A program made the translations under genes and the position numbers. A DNA stretch of 64,000 bases from Puffinus mauretanicus (lineage: Eukaryota; Chordata; Aves; Procellariiformes; Procellariidae): contig JAJKFH010001473.1 of NCBI GenBank assembly GCA_023333565.1, positions 62,001 through 126,000 of the forward strand, given 5' to 3'. Position 1 is the stretch's first letter; every line of letters begins with the position of its first letter. Shown here piece after piece: positions 1 to 11,752 of this stretch. The notes beneath the pieces are model-generated. The model ran no database searches. It had not been told where the DNA came from and saw nothing but the letters and a program-made list of their open reading frames with translations.

Positions 1-3000
1 GATGGGACGCTGGTGGGAGATCCGTTAGAGAAGGCGATGTTGATGGCTGTGGACTGGACCCTGACCAAAGGTAAAACCTGTTTCCAGCTCCTCCCTGGTT
101 GATACCTGAGCCCTGCTTACATGCGCTGTGGGTTGTGGGGTGGGGGTTTTTTTGGGGGTGACAACGATAACACTGATTTTGTCAGTTCTGAGCATGAAAT
201 TAGCTAGTCTGTGGAGATTTCCTATGCCTCATGCCAGCTTTCTGCAAGGAGTGAATTCCAGCTGGTGTGATCCCAGGAACTGGTTTGTGGCAGTGGAAAT
301 CCTTGCACTGCATGTCTGAGGGACGACAAATAGTAGAAGTCTGTTCCCAGGACTGCAGGTACTGCATTCTGCAACTGGCACGCTCGGGTTGCTGTCTTTT
401 AGTTCTGATTGTGCCAACTCAGTCAAATCAGGGCGTGACTAGCGCAGGTTGCAGTAGTGAAAACATGACAGTGTGGGTTTTAGCGTGGTCTGCGGGCAGT
501 CTCTCTGGAGGCTTTCTGCTCTGCTTTCTTGGCTTTCGCATGCATAGATAACTAAAACAGAAATTTTCCAGAAATACTGTGTATATATCCCACTGAAACC
601 CATGCTGTTGTGGTTTTTGCTTCTGGATTTTTACCTGTGATAATAATATATGCTATAAATGCACCTTCAACCTGCGGTGTAGCTGTTCGTCCTAACGCAC
701 ACAGGTGTTCTGATCAGTTATATGCCTCAATTCTTGGCACTAGAATTTCCAGCTCTGTATGCTTGTATCTAAGGAGAGGAAATTCGTGTGATCTCGGTGA
801 CCTATGGGTTCCTTTGGGACCCAAAGGGAGGGATGTTGCTTTTGATACCGAGAAACCTTTCAGGATTTCCTGATCTGTTTGTTTCCAGATGAGAAAGTTT
901 TCTCCAGAAGTATTAAAACTCAGGGACTGAAAATTCACCAGCGCTTTCATTTTGCCAGTGCCCTGAAAAGAATGTCTGTCTTGGCGTCGTACGAGAAGAT
1001 CGGCTCGACTGATCTCTGTTACATTGCAGCTGTGAAAGGGGCCCCAGAGACGCTGCACAAAATGGTGAGCGCATCTCTCTAGGAGAGGAAGGGCCTTCTC
1101 TAGCACGTGTGCTTGTCCTTTACACCTCTGCTTGTCCCTGCCAAGTCTGGAACCTGAATGACGTAGGGATTTCATCCGGCAAAAGAGCACAGGGAACCCG
1201 TGCGTGAAAACAAACTCCACTGGGGAATTTCAGTCTAATCCCAGTGAGATCTGGATATCTCACCGTATGCGTTCCTGGCCCTGTTGCTTTTCCTGACAGC
1301 AGAAGGCTAAATCTGGGGGATCTCCACTTTTGCCCTTGATGGTGAGGGACCCTCCCAAAGGTCCCTTTTTCCCCTGTCTGCATATTTAATGTGAAATGCT
1401 GAAATACGCTACTGAATTGTGTTTGAAACTGTATTAATATGATGCTTTTCCGCACACCTCCTCTAGCTGTCTCAGTGCCCGAGCAACTATCATGCTGTCC
1501 ACACGGAAATTTCGCATGAAGGGGCAAGAGTGCTGGCCCTTGGCTACAAAGAACTGGGGCACCTCACTCACCAGCAGGTATATCTGTCTGTTTAAGTTAA
1601 CCCAGTACCTGTTAAAGGAAACAGAGGTGGCGTGAGCAGGGAAGAGGCGTGGGACTCTTTTGGGATGTGGTTGCCCAAAGCTGCTGTAACCGTGTTGTTT
1701 TTACGATCTGGATCTTCTGGGAAGGTCGAAGCCTCTGCGTTGTGCTCCCAGGTTTGAATTCCTGTGCATCGTTGATCAATACTTCTGCTTCCCTGTTTGT
1801 AAAGCAGGGTCAACTCTTTCCTTGTAGCAATTGAAGAGGCTTAGCACCGAACTTCTTAGCTGTGAACCTGCTTTTACGTGGGGATGGGCATGCGTAATTG
1901 TTTTCAGGGCTGTCTCTGTGGAGCTTTGTGCCAAAGAAGCCTTTCTTCTAGAGCCGCTGGGCACTGTCCAGGGTTGCTGTGTGCATCTCAGAGCACCAGT
2001 TGTGTTTCTAGTGATGCTTTGATTGCAAGGAAGCACCCATTGGAAAACAAGATTGCTGCTACAGAGCAGCAGGTAACGCTCTGTTGCTGATTTCCTTTGG
2101 CAGGTGAGAGAGATGAAGCGTGAAGCTTTGGAGTGTGATCTTCGATTTGTTGGATTCATTGTGGTTTCCTGTCCTCTCAAAGCTGACTCTAAAGCTGTCA
2201 TCAGGGAGATCCAGAACGCATCACACCACGTAAGCCTCAGCAGCATCCTAGCCTTACTGGTAGCCATGGTGTTTTGGGATGCGGAATTTCAGTACCAGAA
2301 GCCTTTGTGGAGTGAGGGCAAAGGCTTCCCCATGGTGAAGGCGGGGAGACCTTGTGGATGTGATGTTATTTTTGTGGTGGGATTTGCTTTGGCCCAGAGA
2401 GAAAACCTTTCTGCAGGGTGCTGCACAGAGCTACATCTCATAGGGAACGTCACCAGCATCCCAGCTGGGCAGAAGTCTTTTCAGCGTAAAGACGACTCGC
2501 TGTGAAGTGCTGCTTTTCTACCCAGAACTGATTTTTGACCCCTCTCGCTTTCCTCTCAGGTAGTGATGATAACAGGAGACAATCCTCTCACTGCCTGCCA
2601 CGTGGCGCGGGAGCTGCACTTCCTCCAGAGGGAGCACACCCTCATTCTGCAGCCTCCTGCGGGCAAAGGTAACCGATCCCACGCAGGAAATGGCTCTGCA
2701 TTTTGGAGGACAACAGCCCAAGCCCTACTGGGGCGTTGTATCAAAGTTAGCCGCATGCTATTAGATGCTGATAAAGGAAACAACTCGCCTGCTTTCCAGA
2801 ATCCCAGATAACCCTCTGTCCTTTGCTGCTCTCTTCTCTGGCTTGGGGTACTGTATATTCCTCTGCCAGCTCCTAAACCGAGCTATCTGAGCACCAAAAT
2901 AACAAACGCAAGGGCAGCTTAAAGGCCTCCTTGCTGTGCGGGTTCAGAGGCCACGCAGGGAGGCTGAGCGCCGCGTCACTGGCTGCAGGGAAGGAGGGTC

Positions 3001-6000
3001 CGCATAAAGACTGTACCTAGAGGGGAGGTGGGCACGTCACTGTCCTGAGAAGCGGAGGGCCTTGTGTCCGTGATGCTGAGGGGCTGCAGACGCCAGGGTC
3101 AGCGTCTGTTGGGTGGCGGGGAGCTTTTCTCACAGCCAGGCACCTCGCAGGCACGCTGACGTCAAGCTTGTGCTTCTCTTTCCAGACTCCAGCTGGCAGT
3201 GGCAGTCCATCGACGGTGCGGTCGTGCTCCCAATCTTGCCAACCTCCTTGCAAGAGCTGACGCAGCAGTACGACCTGTGTGTGACTGGGGAAGGTCTCTC
3301 TCGCCTACAGTCCGTGAACAGACAGCAGCTGCTGAAACTCATACCACACATCCAGGTGTTTGCCAGAGTGGTGCCAAAGCAGAAGGTGAGAGATTTCAGC
3401 TGCTGGTAAAACCCAATTTTAGCGGGGTTCCCAGCAGGGCTCGTGTGGTGCCTGCGAGCCACGTAGACGCTAGCACGTGATTAATGCTAAAGCGTTAGTT
3501 TCAACAAAGCAGCGTAACCTCTCCCAATATCCAAGCCAGCAGGAAGCAAGGACCAGAGCTCAGGATGTACCACGTTGTTATCCTAAAGAGTCCTGAGCCC
3601 GTTGGCCCGTTCTAGCTCTGCATTCCTAAAACAGAGCCTGAAGGGGAAGCTTTTGGAGTCTGTGTGTGAGGCCAGGGAGAGCCTGCAGAACAGAAGCACT
3701 TGACCGAGACAAGTAACCCAGGCCAGGCTGCAGCGTATCAGAACACGCAGGCTGCCAATTCTCACTACGTGTTTCTTTTTGCAGGAGTTTGTGATCACTA
3801 CTTTGAAGAGCCTGGGCTACGTCACGCTGATGTGTGGGGATGGGACCAACGATGTTGGAGCTCTGAAACATGCAGATGTGGGTGAGTCCGCGGGCAGGAT
3901 CTCACGTGTGCCCCTGTCTGAGTTTGGCTCGTGTTCCTAAACACAAAACCAATATTTGTTTCTCTGGTGTTTTGAGGGCTGGGATCGATCTGACCAACAT
4001 CATTTGGTGGCATAAACCAACAAAAAGAAGAAAGATCTCTCTGCTGGTGGAATACCCGCTCTGTGCACACCAGCAGGCAGCGGGAATTAGCTGCAAACAC
4101 ATTTTCCTGGAAGAATCATAGAATCATAGAATAGTTTGGGTGGGAAGGGACCTTTAAAGGTCGTCTAGTCCAACCCCCTGCCGTGGGCAGGGACATCTCC
4201 AACCAGATCAGGGTGCCCAGAGCCCCGTCCAACCTGACCTTGGGTGTCCCCAGGGACAGGGCATCCACCACCTCCCTGGGCAACCTGTGCCAGGGTCTCA
4301 CCACTCTCAGTGTAAAGAATTTCTTCCTTAGATCTGGGCTGAATCTCCCCTCTTTTAGCTTAAAACTATTCCCCCTCATCCTGTCGCAACAGGCCCTGCT
4401 AAAAAGTCTGCCCCCATCTTTCTTATGAGCCCCCTTTAAGTACTGAAAGGCTGCCATAAGGTCTCCTCTCCAGGCTGAACAACCCCAACTCTCCCAGCCT
4501 TTCCTCACGGCAGAGCTGTTCCACCCCCATCATCTCCGTGGCCTCCTCCGGCCCCGCTCCAACAGCTCCGTGTCTTTCTTGTGCTGAGGACCCCCGAGCT
4601 GGGCGCAGCACTGCAGGGGGGGTCTCACCAGCGCGGGGCAGAGGGGCAGAATCCCCCCCCTCGACCTGCTGGTGATGCAGCCCAGGAGAGGGTTGGCCTG
4701 GGGGCTGCGAGCCCACGTTGCTGGCTCACATCCAGCTCATTCCAGAAAGATTCTTCCTAATTTTTTTTTGCTTAAGCTTTGCTTCAGCAAGCGTAACGTG
4801 TCTGAAGTCCCTGCGTAACTAGCCTGCCCACCTGACTCCAGCTGTAAAGAGCAGTTAGGATTCCCACCTAGTGAAAATGCTCTGCCGGCAGAGGGATTAC
4901 AGCCCTTTTTCCCTGCAGCTAATGTTGTTACACTCTCACAGGAGTGGCACTGCTGGCAAATGCTCCTGAGAGACTGCCTGAACGGAAGAAGAGAACTCGA
5001 GATGGACCCGGTGATGGGAGGCCTGCTTTGCCGTCGGTGGGGAGTGGAACTGTGAAGCCCACCTCCCGTGGTGCCAAGCACAGAGTCATGTCCCAAAGAG
5101 AGGAACAGCTGGCCATCCACAGGGTTGGTAACTAGAGTCTTTAAAAGCCTGTTAACTTATCCTCACTCTTTGTTCCTCCTCTGGTTTACTGCTAATTCAT
5201 GAGAACTGGAAATGGCAGGATGTACTGGGAAAAGCCCAGCTTTTCTGCTTCTTCTCCTGAAATAGCAGAATGGATTTGGGCAGAGAAGGTGCTGCTTTTC
5301 CAGCCAGCCATCAGGCCAGTGCTGCAAGCGTGAAGGCTTCTCGGCCTCACCTCGGAGCAGGGGTGCGGGAGAGGATTAGCGCTAGATCATCTTTGATCCA
5401 GGTTGTGATAATGAGGTGTGCATTTGTATCTCTCTTACTCACCCGCAGGAGCGGATCAGTCAGGTCCTGAAGGATTTGGAAGAGGAGCGTGTACCAGTCG
5501 TGAAGTTGGGTGATGCCAGCATTGCAGCTCCTTTTACCTCCAAGCTCTCTTCCATTCAGTGCAGTAAGTGCGTGGTGGGAGCCGAGCAGTTGGTGTGCAT
5601 CTCCATGTCTCCAAGTTCCCCGAGGGGAATAAGCCTAGATTTGAAAGAAGCCTAGATTTGAAAGAAGCCTAGATTTGAAAGAAGCCTAGATTTGAAAGAA
5701 GCCTAGATTTGAAAGAAGCCTAGATTTGAAAGAAGCCAAGACAGAGGGCGTGGGGTGGTGAGAAATGCTCCCAAACCCATGGCTTTGCCAGCTTTTTGTG
5801 TGGAACAACCCTGTGGGGGTTTCTTGGATGGGGACAAGCAGTGAGGGCTTAGCTTCCCTCTGTACTGCTTCAGAAAAGGAGAGGACTGAGGAACAAAGCC
5901 CCAGAACCTGTTTTGTTTTGTTTCCAAACGCTGCTTCCTCTTGCTCCTTAGTCTGCCACGTGATCAAGCAAGGTCGTTGCACGCTAGTGACAACACTCCA

Positions 6001-9000
6001 AATGTTCAAGATCCTTGCCCTGAACGCCCTGATCCTTGCTTACAGCCAGAGTGTCCTCTACTTGGAAGGGGTGAAGTTCAGTGATTTTCAGGCAACTCTG
6101 CAGGGTCTGCTGTTGGCTGGCTGCTTCCTTTTCATCTCCAGGTCGAAGGTAAGGGGAGGGAAGTGCGTTGGGGCAGTGGCTGGTCCATGTCAGGATTGCT
6201 GAAGGAGCGCCTTTCGCCAAAAAAAGCCATTTTAATAAGTTAACAGTCCACAATGCTGGAGGGGGTGGGGTTTTTTTTGTTCCCCTGGATTTGGGAGGCT
6301 CCCGAGGCCAGCGCTTGCTCAAGGGAGCATCTTGTGATTGCAGGCAGGCAGCTTTGTCCAGGTTACAGGAGGAGCAGGTGGAAGGGTGATGCAGAGAAAT
6401 GGTTCAGCTGAGGCTCTGACTTGCACCAGCTAAGTTGTGGGTCTCATGTACGTGCGAAGTGGAATTCTTGCCGGCATTTCCTGAGAAATGTTAGTTGGAT
6501 TCTGCTGGAAAACTGCCTAGAGATGGTCAAAACCATTCAAGTCAACCCTGCTTGCTTTTCTCCCCCAGCCTTTGAAGACACTTTCCAAGGAGCGCCCTCT
6601 ACCAAACATCTTTAACCTCTACACGGTCCTGACAGTGCTGCTGCAGTTCCTCGTGCATTTCCTCAGCCTCGTTTACCTGTACCGCGGCGCCCAGGCGCGC
6701 AGCGATCCCAAGTAAGTGTCTCTTCCTCCATCGCTGGAGTATTTTCTCCAATTGCTGCTAAGCAGGAGGGTGGAGAGAGACCTCCCTCACCACAGCGCTC
6801 TTTCTGTGAATGCTTACTGAGCACGCCAAGCATTAGGAGTTTAATGTGTTAGACATGTCCAGAAAAAGCATTTCTGAGTCGTACGTGGAGCCCAACATGG
6901 AAAGGATGCGATGGAACTGGTGGGAATATGGTCTGTGATACGTTGCTGTTCCAACGGTCTAGTGTCCCCACACTGGGAGGGGAGAGGGAAATAGAAATAA
7001 CGCCGATGAGGTGGATTACTGGGAAGTCATAAAGAAAAACACACAAAAACCTAATTTTTTTCCACTTGATTTATATTTTGTGAAAAAGAACCCAATGATT
7101 ACCTGCAGCTCCGCTCTCACCCATGCGAGAACGCTTGTGTCAGAGGCGGGGCTGCTGCCAATGGGAGCCACCAAAGTTTGGGAACAACAAAATTTGCGTG
7201 TAGTTTAAATAAACCATAGTTTAAATAAACTGCTGATTCTGAGTCTGATCTCCAGCTTTGTTCCCTTTTAGACAGGAGGAGTTTGTGGATCTGTACAAGG
7301 AGTTTGAGCCCAGCCTGGTGAACAGCACTGTCTACATCATGTCGATGGCAATGCAGATGGCCACGTTCGCGATCAACTACAAGGCAAGCCATGTTTAAGT
7401 CACACCTCCAGCAGCACCAGAGAAGCGACTTTGTAATTAAGGTGCAATAGTACAAAACGATGTTCTTCTCTAATCACAAACTACATCTTGTCGGTGCTCT
7501 GTGGGGAAAACCTCCTTTTTATGCCAAGTTGGAACGAGCCAAGTGTCCCAAACTGTATCACGAATTGCTCCTCATCCCCCCAGTCTGAACGAGTAGAGCT
7601 TCACCTCCGCTCACAGTCTCTCCCTGCTGTGTTTCAGGGCCATCCCTTTATGGAGAGTCTACGGGAGAACAAGCCTTTACTGTGGAGCATCGTCCTTTCA
7701 GGACTTGCCATCGTGGGCCTTCTCACGGGCTCCTCGCCAGAATTCAACGAACAGTTTGGCTTGGTAGAGATCCCTCCCGAGGTGAGCAGGCAGCGTTTCT
7801 CTGCGCCCACGGAATTTTACGCACCGTTTCAACTGGGAGAACGGGGCTCGGCCTGTCCTCCGGAACTCTGGAGGAATCTTAAGGTTTTTTGCAGAATGTC
7901 AGGCAGATAACTCCTCACAGGAGCGCTAACTACCTAAACAGCTTTCATAGAATCATTAAGGTTGGAAAAGACCTCTAAGATCATCGAGTCCAACCGTCAA
8001 CCCAACCCCCCATGCCCACCACACCATGTCCCTAAGCGCCTCATCCACACGTCTTTTAGATACCTCCAGGAATGGGGACTCGACCCCTTCCCTGGGCAGC
8101 CTGGTCCAAGGCCTGACCACTCTTTTTTGGAAATTTTTCCCAATGTCCAACCTAAACCTCCCTTGGCGCAACTTGAGGCCATTTCCTCTTGTCCCATCGC
8201 TGTTACTTGGGAGAAGAGACCGACCCCCCGTCGCTCCAACCTCATTTCAGGGAGTTGTAGAGCGATGAGGTCTCCCCTCTCCTCCTCTTCTCCAGGCTGA
8301 ACACCCCCAGTTCCCTCAGCCGCTCCCCATCAGACTTGTGCTCCAGGCCCTTCTCCAGCTCCGTTGCCCTCCTCTGGACACGCTCCAGCCCCTCCATGTC
8401 CTTCTTGTGGTGAGGGGCCCAAAACTGAACACAGGATTCGAGGTGCGGCCTCACCAGTGCCCAGTACAGGGGCACGGTCACCTCCCTGCTCCTGCTGGCC
8501 ACACGGCTGCTGACACAGGCCAGGATGCCCTTGGCCACCTGGGCACGCGGCCGGCTCATGTCCAGCTGTCGACCAGCACCCCAGGTCCTTTTCCTCTTCC
8601 CCAACCTGCAGCGTTGTGGGGTTGTGGTGGCCCCAGCGCAGGACCCGGCACTTGGCCTTGTTGGACCTCACACATTGGCCTTGACCCATGGACCCAGCCT
8701 GCCCAGGTCCCTCTGCGGACCCTTCCCACCCTTTAAGTGAGAGGATTTCGTACCAATCCTGCTGAAGCATTGGGGTTTTTTTCCCAGCGTGCTGTGAAAT
8801 TTTTACAATTTAGCCATTTTTACAGCACGCCGTGAAAGGAAGACGTTCAAACTCCAGTTCAGCACTTGCTGCAGAGGCTCTGTTCTGCAGGGACAGAGTA
8901 ACTGAGAGGGAGGAGAGGGACTAACGGGTTGTGTTTGTTTTCCTAGTTCAAGATCGTGATCACGGAAGTGTTGCTGGCTGACTTCTTCCTCGCCTTGTTA

Positions 9001-9057
9001 GTGGACCGAATTCTTCAGTTTCTGCTGGGGAGCGCAAAACTTAAAGTGCCTTCCTGA
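1..9057 (+). CDS. ATP13A1: ATP13A1, P5A-type ATPase, C-terminal half (14 exons, 5' truncated by window)
   Basis: Exons: 1-70, 889-1064, 1467-1577, 2104-2229, 2560-2668, 3186-3385, 3785-3881, 4942-5123, 5449-5563, 5952-6148, 6569-6711, 7272-7383, 7638-7781 and 8947-9057 (TGA 9055-9057). Phases close throughout, giving 630 residues; the human protein is about 1200. The family is the ER P5A ATPase, which removes mislocalised transmembrane helices. Visible: N-domain sequence GDPLEKAM and KGAPETLH, P-domain TGDNPLTA (about fragment residue 166) and the Mg-binding [14 protein letters not shown] (about 282-295). A basic linker follows, then six hydrophobic helices (M5-M10) encoded by the last five exons, ending in KLKVPS as in human. 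The phosphorylated DKTGT lies upstream, outside the window. The intron after 7383 uses a GC donor. Identity is very secure. Confidence 0.97.
4113..4738 (-). mobile_element. CR1 LINE fragment, 5'-truncated 3' end
   Basis: On the + strand it opens with the octamer-type repeat ATCATAGAATCATAGAAT, the complement of the CR1 3' terminal repeat. It then has the familiar tail of CR1 (GGGAAGGGACC..., TCCAACCCCCTGC) and continues for about 620 bp to CACATCCAGCT. The element therefore points to the minus strand, antisense to ATP13A1, within the intron between the exons ending 3881 and starting 4942. No intact ORF remains; it is a dead, 5'-truncated copy. Confidence 0.93.
5633..5738. repeat. 17-bp minisatellite, six perfect units
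   Basis: The unit GCCTAGATTTGAAAGAA repeats without a mismatch at 5633, 5650, 5667, 5684, 5701 and 5718. A seventh unit starts at 5735 but diverges after four bases. It lies in the ATP13A1 intron between exons 5449-5563 and 5952-6148. Zero divergence between units implies recent expansion or ongoing homogenisation, so copy number is likely to vary between individuals. Confidence 0.97.
7944..8733 (-). mobile_element. CR1 LINE fragment, 5'-truncated 3' end
   Basis: Starts on the + strand with TCATAGAATCATTAAGGTTGG and AAGACCTCTAAGATCATCGAG, the reverse complement of a CR1 3' end, and runs for about 790 bp through recognisable CR1 sequence (ATGTCCAGCTGTCGACCAGC and the CAGCGTTGTGGGG region). 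It lies antisense in the last intron of ATP13A1. It differs clearly from the copy at 4113 and is probably another subfamily. Short antisense reading frames across it are remnants, not genes. Confidence 0.93.
8787..8830. other. Inverted repeat / intronic hairpin
   Basis: The arms GCGTGCTGTGAAA (8787-8799) and TTTTACAGCACGC (8818-8830) pair over 13 bp with one G-T wobble, around an 18-nt loop. The hairpin sits just beyond the CR1 copy and about 115 nt before the last ATP13A1 exon, so it would be in the pre-mRNA. The function is unknown. Confidence 0.75.
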
Positions 9058-9545
9058 AACCGATTCCGAGGTCCTCGCCCCCAGCACCGCTACGCGCAGG
9101 ACAGCACCCAGGGCCGTGTTTCGCCATCGCAAGAATCATCCTTAATTCTTTTGACAATAACTCTGATCCTGTTCGGAAACAGGCGTGGGGAGGCTTTCTT
9201 CCAAATCCCATGGAAACCACCTCTGTGAAACAAGACCTGACTTTTTAATGTTTCCGGGACGCACCACCAACTGTCGGGAGTTTTGTACTGCCCTAACGTT
9301 TAAGGAAACGTTTACAGAATTTGGTAACTAAAATCAGAATCGATGTATTTTGAAACATGTTTGGAACTTCCTTTGTGGGGCTGAAAGCTTTGTGATGTTT
9401 TTAACAGACAATGAGACCAAGTGCAGGAGTAAGAACAGCAACAAACGAAGGTGAGGCCGAGGGGTAGGAGTCCTTACACCACCCCAACCCTACAAACAGC
9501 CTGGCAGGAGGTAATGGTCAGAATAAAGAGTTGTAGCGTTGACAA
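9058..9545 (+). other. ATP13A1: ATP13A1 3' UTR with poly(A) signal
   Basis: This is the sequence after the ATP13A1 stop codon. A canonical AATAAA lies at 9522-9527, so cleavage should fall near 9540-9550. The extent is inferred from this signal, not from transcript evidence. The end faces the MVB12A 3' end on the other strand. Confidence 0.6.
9522..9527 (+). terminator. ATP13A1: Poly(A) signal AATAAA for ATP13A1
   Basis: Canonical hexamer 465 bp after the ATP13A1 stop codon. It is the first perfect AATAAA noticed downstream on this strand. Confidence 0.65.
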
Positions 9546-9669
9546 AGCGCAGGAGAACAAACACTGCCAAGAACCGTCTATACGTTGTGCTGCTGTACGT
9601 GCCAACCCTGAAGCCCTGTATTTCAAAAACCATTACAATAATATTTTGGTAGGTGAGAAGAGAAACACA

Positions 9670-9675
9670 TTTATT
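9670..9675 (-). terminator. MVB12A: Poly(A) signal AATAAA for MVB12A
   Basis: TTTATT on the + strand reads AATAAA on the minus strand, 139 bp after the MVB12A stop codon. The predicted cleavage site (about 9650) is roughly 100 bp from the predicted ATP13A1 cleavage site. Confidence 0.65.
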
Positions 9676-9813
9676 TTTCTCCCTAAGCAATTCCTGTAAT
9701 CAGATATCGATTGCATTTCTTGTGCCCTGAACTTTAATCTGAGAGAGAGAGGGAGGAGCTCAGCCCAGCTGGAGGTTTGGCTGCAGTTGACACCCTCGAG
9801 GTAGACTCCGGTG

Positions 9814-11752
9814 CTAACAAACGCTGGGTGGGAGCCTGGCAGCGGCCGTCCTTTCGACTACAAAAGCGTAATTGTACTGAAAATGAAAAACAATCGGTCA
9901 GGACAAGATTGAGAAATTCAGAATACGACCGCTTTCCACCCCAAAAGAGGTGCATGACAAAAGCAGCCCGCTGACCTCTCTCTCGATATCGGCAAGTGAC
10001 TTAACATTCAGGTCTGCAAAGATAGCCTAAAAAAAAAAATAAAGGCGGCATGAAGTGTTTCTAATTAAGATTAGTTATGAGGTAGGACTAAAACCAGCAG
10101 CTTAAAGGAAGACTCACGTTACTGCCAGAACTGAGCTTGCTTTCGAATTTGGGGTGTAGTGTGAAAGGCACTCCGTCCATAGCTGGGAAGAGAAGTGAGA
10201 GATGCTTTAGGAACATCCCAGCAGCTGCTCGGAGAACACACAATTACTTAATTGCTGCGTAAAGCAGACGAGCGGAAGGGGACACCTTAGCACCCAGAAA
10301 AGAGTTTGAGCAAGATGGCAGAGATGTCTCGATTCAAGCAAGGAATAACTTTCAGGAAAGGAGAAGTTTTTCAGAAAACCTTCCTCTCAAAATTTAGCTC
10401 AATTCCGGTCTTTAAAGGGATCACTTGTGCAGAACCAGTGTATGAACCAACTACCAGCCTATATTGTCATTTTAAAGTACTCCTTAAATACGGATATGCT
10501 TGCTTTATGCAGCTTCCTCGTTTGATTCCAGATGAACAATCAATTTACCCGAGAGGCCGTAGATGTTGGAGGTGTCGTACAGAGATTCGTGCTGAGAAGC
10601 ACGTTTGGTGCTGCATCGAGCCGCGGGTGACCTGTAGCAGATCAGAATTAATTAGTGTCTCTCACCCGCTGACCCCTCACGCAACAGATAACGAGCCCCA
10701 GAGCAGGGGAATGAAAACCACGAGGTGGCACCAGCAGTCGCAGGATTTATTCCCAGTCCCAGACTGGTTCAGGTAAGACTGGAAACAAAAAAAAACACAG
10801 ATGAAGGCGTAGGTACCTGTGGTCTGAGTCAGGGGGCTGGAGCGAGAGCTGCTTCAGGCCTGCGCCGATCGTCCGCGGTTTGGGGACGGGCGGGGGGCTG
10901 GGTTTCAAAACCGGCCCTTTTTTACACCAGATGGCAAAACCACCCATTTCCCTAGAAAAAAAAAATTAAAAAAAAAAACCCCGAACCCGACAGGGTTTTG
11001 CCGTGAGGGGCAGCAGCGGAGGGCGGGAGCGGCGGGGGCGCGGGCAGGGCCCCCCTACCCTATTTTCATGTAGTGCGGGAGGGCTTTGCTCTTGGAGCTC
11101 AGCTTGATGTCGAAGACGGCCGTCTCGGCGGTGTCCAGCGGCAGCAGCTTCACGTACACCCGTTTCTTCCGGGAGACGGCGTTCCCTGCGGGGGGGGAAG
11201 CAGGCGACAGGACCGGTGGGGGGGGCTGGGGACCGGGCCCCGCCGCCACCCGCCCTTCCCGGGATTGGTCTCCCCCCGCGGAGGTGGGGGGGACACTTAC
11301 GAGGCTCGGGGAACTCGGGGGCGCGGGTGTAGCCGGCGGGCTGCGGGCTCCGGTCGCTCAGCACCTGCACGTCGGTCACCACGGGCCCGGGAGCCGCCTG
11401 TACGGGACGGGACATCGGCACCGGACCGGAGCACGATCCCCCCCTCCCGCCGCCCCGGTGCCCCCCCCTGCGGGGCTGGGACCCGCCGCACCTGGGCTCC
11501 GCCGGTGCTCACGCACAGGTACCCGCCGCCCTTGTGCCCGAAGCCCTTCCCCAGGTTGGCAGCCGCGCCCTCCACGGTAACGGTGATCTGCGGGCACAGG
11601 GAGCGTCAGGCCGCGATGGAAGCGGGCAGCGGTGCCCCCTCGTCGGTCCCCCGCCGTCCCCCCGCGCCTACCGCGGTCCAGCCGGCGGGGGCCGCCTCGG
11701 GCGCGGCGGCCCAGGCCACGCCGGTGAGCGGGGTTTCCTCCGCCGCCGCCAT
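9814..11752 (-). CDS. MVB12A: MVB12A, ESCRT-I subunit (complete, 9 coding exons, 265 aa)
   Basis: Exons in transcript order: 11752-11672, 11587-11492, 11397-11301, 11185-11059, 10951-10817, 10631-10549, 10182-10118, 10026-9976 and 9876-9814 (TAG 9816-9814). All phases close: 265 aa against about 273 in human. MVB12A is the ESCRT-I subunit that helps sort ubiquitinated membrane cargo into multivesicular endosomes. Exons 1-4 encode the MABP domain (TVTVEGAAANLGKGFGHKGG, RKKRVYVKLLPLD). Exon 5 has GGFAIWCKK and a proline-rich PVPKPR matching the PxxxPR motif bound by CIN85/CD2AP SH3 domains. Exon 7 has the UMA-type motif MDGVPFTLHP. The C-terminus YNYAFVVERTAAARLPPSV closely matches human. The donor after exon 8 (GAG|GTCAGC) is weak. 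The start is the first ATG in the CpG-island first exon. Confidence 0.95.

Noticed and set aside
811..827. Palindrome CCTTTGGG-A-CCCAAAGG
   Set aside because: Only 8-bp arms with a one-base centre in an ATP13A1 intron; expected by chance at this scale.
5633..5738. Possible CRISPR array
   Set aside because: Direct tandem repeat without spacers in a vertebrate intron.
8242..8770. Minus and plus frames of 120-146 codons
   Set aside because: They are within a CR1 copy; no intact reverse transcriptase or endonuclease motif.
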